A stretch of 64,000 bases of DNA from Euonymus europaeus (GCA_963580455.1 OY756968.1:6671544-6735543), one strand, 5' to 3'; shown: positions 10,706 to 22,126, numbered from the stretch's first letter. The notes: generated by a model from the letters alone, not told the origin. Numbers and translations are program-made.

Positions 10706-11522
10706 CAAGGTAAAATTGGATGTTCATACTAGTTTCTGCCATTGATAATGTTACTTGCTCAATTTAATAAGTGTTCATGCATTACAAGAGCTTTCACTAT
10801 TTTGTTATTAGCATTTGGTGGCTGTGAAACTGTTTTGCTTTGTGCTGTGTGAAAATTCTTATCCTTGCTGGGAATTAGCTTCATCTATTGTTGACAGGAT
10901 TGTAATGATGCAATGACACTTAGGAGCCCTTGGAGTTCCTTGAAAGGTAAGTTATTATGCCTGACATGCCATTTCTTTCTTCTGTCTCATAAAGTTGACA
11001 TTTTCTTCATAATTTTGATCCTCCATTTCTTCCCCATGCTTTTGCTGTTTTCAAACTTTCAGGAAATTGGGTTTGCCTATATAAGGATCTGTGATGGAGT
11101 TGGTTCTTATCTTCAGTTATGAGGTCTCTTGGCTAAGCTTGCTGTCATTCCTATTGGATATCTTGCTTATAGATTGCAGTTTTCTATGCTGTATTTATTT
11201 TTTATTTTTTTATTTTTTTTACAGATGGATTTTAATTTTTTTTTAAATTTATTTACCGACGGTTTACCGACGAAAAAATTACTGACGGAATAAAATCCGT
11301 CGGTAAATCCGTCGTTAATTTATCGTCAAAAATGCATTTCGTCGGTATTTGATTAGCGACGAGCGTTTTACCGACGAATTTTAGTCCGTCGGTAATCCAT
11401 CGGTAATTAGAATTACTGTGAGAATGTTCTAGATTACCGACGAAAATATCCGTCGGTAATCTGCGAAATTCTTGTAGTGATATCGAAGCCTAGAGAGAGA
11501 GAATTGTGAAGCATGGAGCATG

Positions 11523-11640
11523 CACTACAACAAGAACTATATTTATTGGCATTTATTTTGACGTTTAACAGCAATTATAATCATCGATATATGTTTTGCC
11601 GGTGAATAAACTTTATGTTGAACCCTTATGATATGCCTAT
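11523..11640. mobile_element. Isolated CACTA-like 5' terminus
   Basis: CACTACAACAAGAACTA starts exactly where copy 2 of the duplicated host segment stops matching copy 1 (after AAGCATGGAGCATG). No partner terminus was found downstream. It looks like the left end of a second CACTA element, truncated by the retrotransposon that begins near 11641. Confidence 0.45.
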
Positions 11641-12828
11641 TGTTGGTTTTTAATTTAAGATAAAAACTAATTGACAATTGTGAGATATATTTAAGCAATT
11701 GAATTTTGATAATTGGGTAATGATGTGCAGTGATGTAAGTTACTTCAGTAGGCGTAGTAAGTTACTTCAGCTGTTTGTGTGGGCTTTAATGTATGGGCTT
11801 TCAATCCTTATTTTATGATGGGCTTGGTGTAACGTCATGCACGTGTTTTTGTTTAATGGAATCTCTTTTACAATTGTGATAGGAAGTCTAGCCTTATATG
11901 ACTATCCACATGAGAGCATGCTAGAGTTAGTGTTCCATTAGGATAGGAAATAGAACTATTGTGAATGCCGTGGATAACAAATATAGTGGAGATGTACTCA
12001 TCATTGATTATGCTGATGTTATCACTTCCAGTATTGGATGGTTAATCTATCTTTTCAGGTGATAAGGTGATAAGCTTCCTTGTGAGAAAAGAAGTCTATT
12101 TATCCAAGGCACACGTTGGGCTTAAATACTCCATGCAAGCTAGTTTTGCGTGGTTGACCGAAATTATCTTTGAGAGAGTCTTGAGCGTGTGTTGGGTTTT
12201 TGGAAAAACAAATCACTTCTTATTTCATGTGTGATCTTGAGTGTTTGAATGAGTGATTTGTAGTGAGGATATTTGTATTGAAAATTATTCTTTGTGAATT
12301 GCTTGTGTGTGAGGACTCTTGAGGGATTCAAGAGTGGACTCTACCTTGTTGAGGTTGAGAAGAGGTTGAAGCAATAAACTGAATGGGAGGGATGAGCGAT
12401 GTCTTTAGTTCTAAGATAGGGTTGTAACTCCTGATTCGTTTTAGTGGATTGTTCCTCAAGGTTAGTCGCTCATAGACTCGAGGTTTTTTCCAGGTTGGGT
12501 TTCCTCGTAAAATTCTTGGTGTTTGATTTTCGTTTATTTTTTCGTAATTTTAATTTCCATATTTGTTGGCTAACGATCTTGGTGAGATACACCAACCTAC
12601 ACCTATTGTTTCTTAGTCTTGTAATACGACGTAGTTTCTCCTTATTTTAAAGTGTTGTCCTTTTATGTATTTGTTTCCTTATGTTGTGAGCTAGGGTTAT
12701 CCCTTTTGTAGAACTGTAGTTGCTATTTCTAGTTTTTTCGTATCTCTTTCAAGACAGCGGCTTATATATTATGAATGTTATAGATCTCTGAATCCAGTTT
12801 GATGAATCATTTATCTTTAAGTTTCACA
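11641..12828 (+). repeat. Probable 5' LTR of a decayed Copia element
   Basis: The right boundary is good: the sequence ends GTTTCACA at 12828 and is followed at once by TGGTATCGGAGG, a one-mismatch tRNA-iMet primer site. The interior has LTR-like features: a GTGGATTGTTCCTCAAGG block and GGTTTCCTCGTAAAATTC, as in plant Copia R/U5 regions. The left end is placed at TGTTGGTT (11641) only because it begins with TG; the true LTR may be shorter. No second LTR is present. Confidence 0.5.
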
Positions 12829-12909
12829 TGGTATCGGAGGTGAAAATCTTTTGTGTTTATTGTTGTTTTGTCCAATCCGTCTCTTTTGATGTTATTTATG
12901 TTCTCTATG

Positions 12910-13455
12910 ATGTCGAATCCTACAACAAATCTGACCACCAGTAGTCTCCTCGTCTTCATCAATGAGGACTATGACTAGTGGTGCACTATTTTATGCACCT
13001 ATTTTAAGTCAAAAGTTTTATATGAGTTCATTGTAGTGGGTTACCCTGTTTGTCTTAATGAAGTAGGCATCGTCGGTGATCCGACAAAAAAAAAAGAAAA
13101 AGAAAATGAAAGAGTTTCCAAGGTAGTCAGTGATGAGCACAAGATGAAGAGGGATATTGAGAAAGATAATAATGCTTCGCTAGTGATTCAAACTATTGTT
13201 GCAAAAGTGATTTTTCCATGTATCTCACGATATGCAACTAAACAGGCTTGGGAAACCTTGAGTACAGAGTACCAAGGCCGTTCTATGGTAAGAGTCGTTA
13301 AACTCCACAGTCTTTGTAGAGAGTTAATGAACTTGTTGATGAAAGAAGGGAAACTGGTAAAAGAATTTTTTACACAAGAGTAAAAGATGTGGTTAATCAG
13401 TTAAGAAATTGCGGTGAGAAATGTCTGATAGGCCTGTGATTGAAAAAGTTAAATC
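12910..13455 (+). pseudogene. Truncated Copia gag fragment
   Basis: The fragment starts MSNPTTN and carries GYPVCLNEVG and a UBN2-like block (QAWETLSTEYQGRSMVRVVK, then LHSLCRELMNLLMKEG). It is clearly related to the Gag of the 3.8-8.6 kb element at matching positions (GCPVCLADN, QAWDILSTEFQGHSKVRVVK). A stop interrupts the start region near 12975 and at least two frameshifts follow 13370. Similarity ends near PVIEKV at about 13455. Zinc knuckles, protease and pol are missing. Confidence 0.85.
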
Positions 13456-14309
13456 GAATCTATTCAGTTCACACACAATAGCGTGTGAAAGATCTTCACA
13501 ATTAAAGATGGTATTTTATTATATGATAATAAGGATGAATTTATTAATTATGCTCTTGAAATAATCAATTGTTGATTATTAATTTGATATATTTAATTGC
13601 TAACTATATTGAATTGGATTAGGATTAGGATAAACTTAATTAGATAAGGTTAATAATTATTTGGGCCCAACTGTTCTTTCCCTTTTACTTTTGTTAAGGC
13701 CCACATCTCAAAAATAACAATTATTTTGGACCCATCTATATACAATCCAAATTTTGTTGAGTATAATATAACCTATCTCATCGATCAATGCAAATGACAT
13801 GACAATTCTGTAAGATAGTTTTTTAGTGTTTCAAAGGAAGCACGGGTGTGGTCAATCATGCATCGGCCAACAACCATCTCCATCACATTTTAAATGTTCA
13901 ATTAAAAAAAGACTTGAACGGAAGGTGTAAGAATGGTTCATTATTTGTATATATTAAATAAAAATACATAATCCATTCAAAAGGAAATTAATTATTGCAA
14001 GTGAGGATCATTAAACACATGAAAAATTTATCTATCGTATAGTTTAAGTACTGTCAACTTTCATAGGTAGGGGTCATTAAACACATGAAATTTTTATTTA
14101 TATTATAATTCAAGTACTGCTAATTTTGGTGGGTGGGGATCATTAAACACATCAAAAATTTGTTTCGAGATTGTCATCAACACTTGTTTAAATTCTGATT
14201 AAATCAAGATGGATCTGTATTGGAGAAAATTAACACTCAAGCATGAGTGCTAACAAAGCAGCTGATTTAATAGTTTTTATTAGAAAAGAAAGTTTCTTCT
14301 AATTATGCT
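13456..14309. other. AT-rich spacer
   Basis: No gene seen. Three diverged copies of the phrase GATCATTAAACACATGAAA occur at about 14007, 14068 and 14140, so part of it (about 14000-14160) is an imperfect tandem repeat of roughly 65 bp. Confidence 0.5.
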
Positions 14310-14640
14310 TTAAGAGTCACCCACTTGACAATGTCTGACATGGGTCATTTGATTGCTTCAAGTTATAATGCCATATTGCATCTTCTTAGTTCTAATCAGT
14401 GCCTAACATTTTTGCCACTGCGATCAATTCCTCCACCGTCACATGAACATGACACTATCACTATCGGGTTCGTAAATAAAAATCATTTTGTCCAAGTTGC
14501 CTTGATAGATAGTTACCAAATGCCTCCCATAATGATTCAATGGTTTAGGTACAGGTATGATTGAGAAGCTGAATGGGTTACATCGCACACAAAACAACTT
14601 GAGAAATAAATTCAGTGTCTTCCTGAAACCATTGTATTAT
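14310..14640 (+). pseudogene. OTU-like peptidase fragment, probably from a Mutator element
   Basis: The plus strand reads MGHLIASSYN, QCLTFLPLRSIPPP and ITIGFVNKNHFVQVALID, followed by a tryptophan-containing tail. This resembles the C-terminal part of the OTU-like cysteine peptidase domain that some plant MULE transposons carry, where the conserved H sits in the NNHFVQV motif. The start and the catalytic cysteine region are absent and the frame closes at 14564, so it is a fragment. The MULE origin is inferred from family knowledge; no terminal inverted repeats were found. Confidence 0.5.
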
Positions 14641-17321
14641 AATTTGTATAATAGATAATTGGCAGTGTTATTGGGGCGACACCCATTTTTACATTCAAAT
14701 AACAAATTTTCCAGATGTTGATTTTTCCTTTATTTTTTTCTTCAATTATAACTGATGTTTGAATTTTGCGTAAACCAATCGGTGATCTTCCATTAATATT
14801 AATATAGAAAATAAAGATTGTAATAAATTGCTGAAATTTTCAAGTCTAATATGCCAAAAGTATAAATAGTAAAAAAATGTCATGTTATAAACTGCACCAA
14901 CCATGTAATGGGAATACATTTCAAGGGAATAAAGATTAAAAAATTAATAAATGTAAGTGCACACCACTCACGTCTTATCTGATAGATTATGACATACAAC
15001 ATGTCTCTGTGATGATGTCACTTGCTGTACGGGGGTCTAAAAATTAAAAAAAAGGATGACAATAGCAGCACCCTTATTTTTTCCTTCAAACATCAACAAC
15101 CTATTTTTTATTGGGACCCACAAGTAAGAAGTAAAGACAACAAATTTGCATGCACTATTGTACAAAAATATATATTAAATTTTTATTTTCATTCACATCA
15201 ATAAAAACACGTATCTTTAACAATATTTGTTATCCCCAATATAAAACAACCATTTTGATCGCTCTAAACTAATATTTTACTTGTCAATAAGTTGATCTCA
15301 TTTTCAATAAGCCAATGATGTCATTTTCAATAAATAAACTAATTACTAAATATAACATCTAATTAATGAATATAAAAGATCTCTAATTACTGAAAAAATA
15401 AAACTATTTGTTAAACAAAACACCAAAGGACTTGTGCGTGTGCACACAAGCAAACGTCCCTTCTATCTATGCAAGTATGTGACTCAAGTGGATAAGCAAC
15501 CATAAAATTGGAATGAAAAGTGTTGGACTAAGCACTTCAAAGGCAATATTAGCTATTTCAACGAGATCACCAAAATCATATTAAAAGGATATATATGAGC
15601 TATCTATCTCTCCCTTTCAACTTTCAATTTTTCACACTGGATATTCTTACACCAAAAGAGAAACTTCAATAGTAAACACCCAATAAAGAGGAAGACAACT
15701 TACGTATATATAACACCAAAGATCGATGATGATCGCCAATAAACTAAAGAGCCAATGGAGAATGGATTAGTCATTAGAGGGGTAAAAGTGCAAAAAAGAG
15801 AAAAAAAGTTGGGTTAGAAATAGAATACTGAAAAGGACGTGCTACCAGTTCTTTAATGGGTAACCATGCTTCTAAAAATTAAAGAGAGCAGCCCCTTATT
15901 TTTCTTATTTTTTTTATATCAATACCATTTTTTTTTTGATAAATATCAATAATTTAATACTGTATTTTAAAAAAACTAAATTCATTAAAGAAAATATATT
16001 AAAAAGCTAAATTCAAAGCTCTTTTTTTTTAGGAGAGCTTCCTTCTAAGAACTTGCAGACGAAGAAAGAAGGCAAGCTTTTTAAATTAGAAGTCAAGTGT
16101 GGTCAACAAAGCAGGTACATGGGAACCAATCAGAACATGCCATGTAAGCAATTTTCTTTGTAATATTTCAACCATGAAATCTTTTTTTTTTTTACCTTTA
16201 TTTTATGTAATATATATTCGATAACCTCTTCAACTTTAATTTTGGGTTCCAAGAATTATATCCAAACAAAATCAAATTATCCAAATCCATTCAATTCCAT
16301 GCATCCGGCACAATTAAAGGCCCCATCATTTGGGAGACTGTCCATGCCACTTTGTCATTTTAATATTATTTCTTTATTATGTAAATCCAACAAACCCCCA
16401 TCTTTTAATTTGTTAATTAATAGTCTTAAATTAATTAATTAATAAATAAATTCCACTTCTTTTGTTGTCTACTTGACTGCCAACTCAATTCAGACAAGTA
16501 ATTAACACGCGGTTAATTAAGATGATGCACATCTTAATTGGGACATGAATATATTGCTTACATGCATATTGGTACACACAAAGCTAGCTTTTCATGGGTG
16601 ATCAACAATATTTAACGTTTGGCTTAAATAAAGGATGTCTGCCTGTCTGGTCAGCTGTAGTTTTTCATTTTTTTAAAAAATTTATAAAAAAGTAGTATTC
16701 GATTTAACGAATCTAACGATATTTATAAAAAAAATCAACTATTTCATCGTATAATTTAAATCCAAAAAGTCCATATTTTTAAAATATGTTTTATGTCAAA
16801 TTTAATTTTTATTTTTAACAAAATACATGGTGGATTTGTCGGCAAGACTGAATACAATTATGATTTTTTTTCTTTTTTAAAAAAATTATCTTAAAATGCT
16901 AGTACAGAAGCAGCCCCAGCCACTCTCAAATAAAGGTAGATAGCATATGCGGTGAAGAATAGTATACCATGCGTGGTGAATCTGGATTGTCATGCGGTCG
17001 TCTTCTTACAAAGATAAGAACAAGCATTCAAAAAAGCGCCTTTTGTGAACAGAAGCATACGATGCTAGTAAATTCTAAACCTAGCTAGTTTATGGAATTT
17101 TAAAATATATTTTTTGATAACTGAGAATGATATCATATAAGTTTATGCTTCGAATATTCGATATATACCTAAATTTAGGTATAACGATCAGCATGAACAA
17201 AATTCTCTCACATGATGACATATTAAGTTGAGCTAAAATTTAGAACGTGACCACAAGAGTATTGTTCACACTTATTTTTGGCCCATTCAAATATATTTTC
17301 TTTGAATAGATAGTTACTGAA
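14641..17321. other. Intergenic, AT-rich, no gene seen
   Basis: Long AT-rich stretch without a credible coding region on either strand. It holds homopolymer runs (A9 near 15040, T9-T11 near 15935, 16022 and 16180) and TTAATTAA-rich words near 16410-16450. The remaining sequence gives no recognisable element ends. Confidence 0.6.
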
Positions 17322-17618
17322 CGAAAATGATATATATCCCATAACTTTGTATCCTATGGGATCCCATATTTTATTTCATTATATTATTACAATGGAATAC
17401 AATGGAATCTGTTATTCCTTTGTGATATTCCACTGTAATACGTTATTTCATTGTATTATTATAATGAAATAAGAAATTCTATTACAATGGAATAACGTAT
17501 TCCGTTGTAATAATACGCATTACACTGTAATAGAATATGCTATTTCATTATAATACTACAATATAATAATTTATGGAATTTTATGGGATACAACCCGATA
17601 GGATATAAAACGGCACTG
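17322..17618. mobile_element. Hairpin-rich MITE, about 297 bp
   Basis: The direct repeat AGTTACTGAA at 17312-17321 and 17619-17628 flanks the element, giving a 9-10 bp target duplication. The two halves are inverted relatives: TATATCC-AT and GTATCC-ATGGG blocks near the left end match the reverse complement of the right end. The middle repeats ATTACAATGGAATA and its inverse several times, so a single strand would fold into a long stem. No coding capacity. The TSD length suggests a Mutator-like family, but the extreme termini do not match well, so the class is uncertain. Confidence 0.65.
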
Positions 17619-17628
17619 AGTTACTGAA

Positions 17629-18291
17629 ATAATGATGATGTTCTCGTGCGTATAATCTGAAACAACTCATCATGAGATATAGGAAGAATTTGTATGTAAG
17701 ATACATATCCAGAGGCCCGGTTAAGTCGCGTCAACTTTAATTTGTCTTCACATCAACATGTTATGTTATTGTTTGGTACGCAGTATGTATATAACTTGTG
17801 GATTTATGGGTCCAAAAACAACTTTAATTAAGACATATTATCAACCACACGCACATCTTTTTTAATCCTTTTTTTTTTTTTTTGTGTTGCTTAGCTTTCT
17901 TTCTTTCTCAAGCAAAGTTTAATCAAGACTCGTCAGAATCCAACAAGAGAATCAAACATTAACATTACCTGTCTTCATTAATCCCATAAAAAACATATTC
18001 ACACTCACTAATTATCATGATAATGACGAGAGTGATCGAGTCAATGGTGATGCATACATACATATATATATACACACACACCATATAACTAACATCAGTG
18101 GACAGTGGGGCCTAAAATTTCGTGAAAAAACAAGTACAAAAGCTAGCAAAAAAACACATGCAAGTAGTCCATCTCATATTTTACTTCTCATAAAATGTAC
18201 GTGCTTTGAGAGAGAGAGAGAGAGCTCTATTTTGTCATATTGTTCATCAGATCGAGCATTATTATTGTGTCGGTGATTAAGTGATCGACGA
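17629..18291. other. Intergenic; bZIP 3' flank
   Basis: No gene seen. The part nearest 18292 should hold the bZIP 3' UTR and polyadenylation site on the minus strand. There is a T13 run near 17870, a TA/CA-rich stretch at 18055-18082 and a GA7-type run at 18211-18224. Confidence 0.5.
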
Positions 18292-18714
18292 TCATTGACA
18301 TGATTGCATGGAGACTAGATATTGGTATAGATCCCAGAGCCTGGCCCGAAGAGCTACGGATTCGGATCTTAGCCGGTCATTATCTCTACGTAATACGTGA
18401 CACTGGCCCAAAGTCGACCCCAACAGGTTCTTCAGATCGTGGTTCACTACTTTCAACTGCTTCACCTGGTGCGTCAAGTCCTCTATATGCCTCTTCTTAC
18501 GCCAGCGTGAACGTCGGGCCGATTCCCGGTTTGAAATCATTCGCCTACGCTTCCTCTCGTCGACAGAGTAAATCGACCGGTTCGACCCTTCCAAACCGGA
18601 ACTTGGGGTGGTAGGTAGCTCAAACAGGGACAATAGTTCTTGGATATCACTTGGAGCGAGCCCGATTTCATGAACCGGAAAATGGAACTGAACCTCTTCT
18701 TCGGAAGCAAACAT
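18292..18714 (-). CDS. bZIP transcription factor, S-group (bZIP4/OCS1-like)
   Basis: A small intronless nuclear bZIP of 140 residues, the size and structure usual for group S. The basic region at about 53-71 has the DNA-contact pattern N-x7-R (N62 to R70) in SNRESARRSRWRKKR. The zipper has leucines at 80, 87, 94, 108, 115 and 122, with Thr in place of Leu at 101. Such factors bind ACGT-core sites (G- or C-boxes) as homodimers or as heterodimers with group C bZIPs. The N-terminal 50 residues are variable, with a short hydrophobic helix-like block IQELLSLFELP. The start at 18714 is the first ATG after the TATA element, and the leader shows no upstream ORF, so the sucrose-control peptide of some S1 members is absent here. 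The exact orthologue is not certain. Confidence 0.93.
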   Translation of the reverse strand: MFASEEEVQFHFPVHEIGLAPSDIQELLSLFELPTTPSSGLEGSNRSIYSVDERKRRRMISNRESARRSRWRKKRHIEDLTHQVKQLKVVNHDLKNLLGSTLGQCHVLRRDNDRLRSESVALRARLWDLYQYLVSMQSCQ

Positions 18715-18823
18715 AATGAGGCGACTGACTTTTACTTAAGCAGCAAAACTGAACCGTATTCTATGAGTGAACCGGAGAGAGGAAAGAAGGAGAAAAGGGA
18801 AGGAACGAAGTGGAGGGGTTGAG

Positions 18824-18885
18824 TATTTATGGACTTCATGGAAATAACAGGTGGGTCCCACATTACCAAATATTTGTGGCACGTG
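18824..18885 (-). promoter_or_regulatory. bZIP promoter: TATA element and G-box
   Basis: On the minus strand ATAAATA lies at 18830-18824, about 110 bp upstream of the start codon, and would set transcription start near 18795. A perfect palindromic G-box CACGTG lies at 18880-18885, about 50 bp further upstream, a site that bZIP or bHLH proteins could bind. Both are motif matches only. Confidence 0.6.
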
Positions 18886-21800
18886 ATTTATGGGTGATAG
18901 CAGGGGGAACCAACCACCCCTGCGAAAAAGTAGTTTGTATGATCAAGTCTTAGCTTTGTATGATTATCTGCTTATACATACATTGAGAAGAATACTTGAT
19001 CTAATTCAGAACTTAAAAAAATAATCATAATCGTTTGATTAAATTTATGTATATGCTTTTTACTTTTATTTTTATACTTCATCGGTCTCTATGTAATAGA
19101 ATTATTTATTTTTTCACACAGATTAAGAAAATTCAATTAATATCATTGAAACAATAAAATTTAATTAGTTTTCTTCTTAATATACCCTTCAACTAATCTA
19201 CTCACACCTTTTTATTGTTAGAATTTAGTGTCATTTGTTAATGAAGATGCACAATAAATAAAGATAGATTAGTAAACTAGTGATTTTTTATTTATTCTCG
19301 ATGAAAAAGTGAACTATAATTTTGAAAAAATCAAAAATAGAGAGTGAACCTATCAAATAGGAACGGAAGGAGTACTAATTTGTGAATACATATGTATAAC
19401 TAAAAAAAAAATTGAGAGCCGCTCACATCATAAAATTTTATTCCTAATCCTGAGAGGGTTTTTTTCCCTCCTTTTTTTCCCTTCACGTATTTACTTCTGT
19501 GGGGTCGAGATTGGCAATAGAGATTATAGTGGTGGGGCCCTCACTTTTTTTGAGTGGCTTGAGATTGATTAAGTAGCTTAATCACGAAGAATCAGACCGA
19601 AAAGTAAATATAATAAAGAAAAAAAAGAAGAAGGCAGGCACTGCTTAAGGGGTCTAATGCGCGAGTTTGTTTGTCCGTGCGGTGCGGGATTTGGTCCAAA
19701 CAAAGACTTGAAAATTCTAGGGTCGGTTGTTTTCCCCGTATGTATGTTTTGCGTCTTTTTTAAGAAAACACGTTCAATTGATTTTTTTTTTGATAAGCCG
19801 CAGATATATTCAAGAAACGAAGAATAAAAATAATATAGAAGGGCATTATAGAGATGGCCTAAAAATTAAACTCGAGGGACATGCCCTTAGAGCATCAAAA
19901 TTCTCTATAATGATATTAAGAGCTAAATAGATTAAAAACAATCTCAAATCAAATTTAATTGATATTTAGAGGATTGAAGCAAAAGAAAAACTTAAAAGTA
20001 ATAGTAAATAAATAGCTGGATTCTTATGCTGATGTTTAGTGCAATATGAACGGTAGTAAGAAGTCCCATCTGTTATCACCTGATTTTTTGAATTATCAGA
20101 AAAAAATTCAAAGAGCTACAGCAAGGACTGCTAAAAGGCTTCAGCAGATTGTAGCTCCACGTTCAATTAATATTTTAAAAAATACGATAAAAAATCAATT
20201 GAAATAGAAAAGAAAAAAATATTGTTTAGAAATAACAAAAATCAGAAACGGAAAATACCAAATCTCTTTTTGCTATTCAAGGTCGTGTTTGGTTGGTCGT
20301 GACAAATTTATGGTGTTGGAGACATTCAAATAAAGATGGAATATTTACTGTACATTTGAATTTTCTAAAAGGAAAAAAAGAAAGAGAGCAAAAAAGAGGG
20401 GCAGGATATCCATTGATAATTGGTAGAGGAATCGATACTTTGATACCCCTAACTAGGTCTACCTCTAGACAATGAAGACAAAGGCATGTGGAATGGAAAA
20501 TTTGTGGTTCCCAAACGTATAGAAAAGAAAGGAAAGTTAGGGCATGCAACCAATTGTTTGGCTACTTTTACCATTTAATCACATTAGGGGGTTGGGATTC
20601 CTTTATTTGATTTATCCAAAACTTGCCCTAAACATGGCACGCACATGCCACTCACTTGATCAAACAATTGAATAAGATAGGAATAATTTCAGGGTAGTTT
20701 GATGGTTAGCATTTAGATTTCATTTTGGCACTAGGTTGTTAGATTTAAAAAAATCATTTTGGGTAATAGCATAGTAGTGAATATGGGGTCAAATCGTATG
20801 GACTCAAAATATATTGAGTTCGATTCCTATTATGAATAATAATTTTATTGTCACACGCTAACTTTTGACTCAATTTATTTTATTATTAGGTGAAAAATAT
20901 TAATACTCGTATGCCTGATTGTCAGAGTTTAACTTTTTCAAATAACAATCTTTTATGATCTCATTCTCGGATATAAAAAAATTGTGAGGATTCAAAAGCA
21001 ACAATATAGTGGAGGCTAACATGCTGCATATACTTTCTGTCATTGCACTATTAACTTCCAGATGTGAATAAAAGTGATGTCAAGCCTCCTGTCCTCTTGT
21101 ATATAGCTTGTTATCATTCAAAGTAGGCTTCATGTGCTTTAACTGAAAAAGAAACTAAACAAAGCACAGAGATATGGTTCCTTTTCAGACAACTTCAATT
21201 ACTAACTACTCCCTTTTGCCGTGTCATTGTTTTCAGCCTTGTCCTTTGGCTACCAGAACATCTGTGGGTAAAGATAAATAAATGAGGAAGTATTTGAGGG
21301 GGAAAGAAGAAACCAAAGGTGCCCATAATGAGCTAAACAATATTGACTTCCATGTGCGAATATGGGCCACCAGAAAATTCAAGCACATTGAGGCACAATG
21401 CCAAAAGATGGGGAACAGAAAATGAGAACCAACCCCAGAACAAAAGTGAAAATTTTATTGTCCTCACATTAGTTGGTCTGTCGGATCAAAAAAAAAAAAA
21501 AAAAAAATTGCCGAGGAAGAATTCCCTATATGATCTAAACTGAGCATAAGAAACAATGAAATTGCTCACAAACAACAGTTCAAGCAGGGAACGGCCTCCA
21601 GTACAGAGGGGTCGAATTTCTCAGAGAATCATATCTCAGTGTTGTAATCTCCTCCCAAAACCTTATAGAAGATGAACAACATTTCAATATACCAAAGCTC
21701 AAGGGAATATCTGATCTGCCCAAAACTAAAGCCAAAGATAAACATTTTACTGTTAATGCAAAAGGATCAATTTCCCCAATACTAATTTAGGTATAAGGCG

Positions 21801-22126
21801 TTCTTAAGACTCTACCAGACTCAGACAATTCATTAAGATCTACAATCCTGATGATTAAACATGTCATCCGTAATGAACAATGAACATGGCAAGAATGACT
21901 TGGTCATCACGATGGTATTCAACTTGGGAACAATGAATACCATAAATACAATGAGAATAATATACAATCCTTTCCAACATGGCCCGAGGCAATCAAACCA
22001 GAAGGTCCAAGTAGATAACAAAGCGAACTTTCAATTTTGACGAGGAGGTGGCTTCACGTCTGTCAAGGGTGAATCCTCCATCTCCCATGCTTTCGTCTTG
22101 CAGCAATTATCTCTATTATGCATTGC
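18886..22126. other. Intergenic, no gene seen
   Basis: Between the bZIP promoter and the 3' end of the DUF2045 gene I see only AT-rich DNA, an A20 run at about 21488-21507 and short repeats. 20285-20560 has weak inverted GTTTGGTTG/CAACCAA-like ends but no convincing target duplication. 21540-22126 on the minus strand is probably the 3' UTR and downstream region of the DUF2045 gene. Confidence 0.5.

Larger units (their letters stand above)
8773..11479. mobile_element. Non-autonomous CACTA (En/Spm) element with captured gene DNA
   Basis: The element is 2707 bp. It begins CACTACAAGAAAATTGGG and ends in the inverse of CACTACAAGAATTTC, with target duplication ATA at 8770-8772 and 11480-11482. The subterminal regions (8798-9115 and 11250-11455) are packed with ACCGACGGA/TCCGTCGGT units in both orientations, typical of CACTA ends. 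No transposase frame is present. The interior (about 9150-11150) looks like genic DNA: a leader-like pyrimidine-rich block, splice-like junctions and a kelch-repeat exon piece, followed by intron-like T-rich DNA and a long TA run. It is therefore best described as a gene-fragment-carrying (Pack-type) CACTA element. Confidence 0.9.

Noticed and set aside
18300..18614. 104-codon plus-strand frame
   Set aside because: Shadow of the bZIP gene, which has clear domain structure on the minus strand.
20285..20560. GTGTTTGGTTG-type MITE ends
   Set aside because: The right-hand partner matches only weakly and no target duplication was found.
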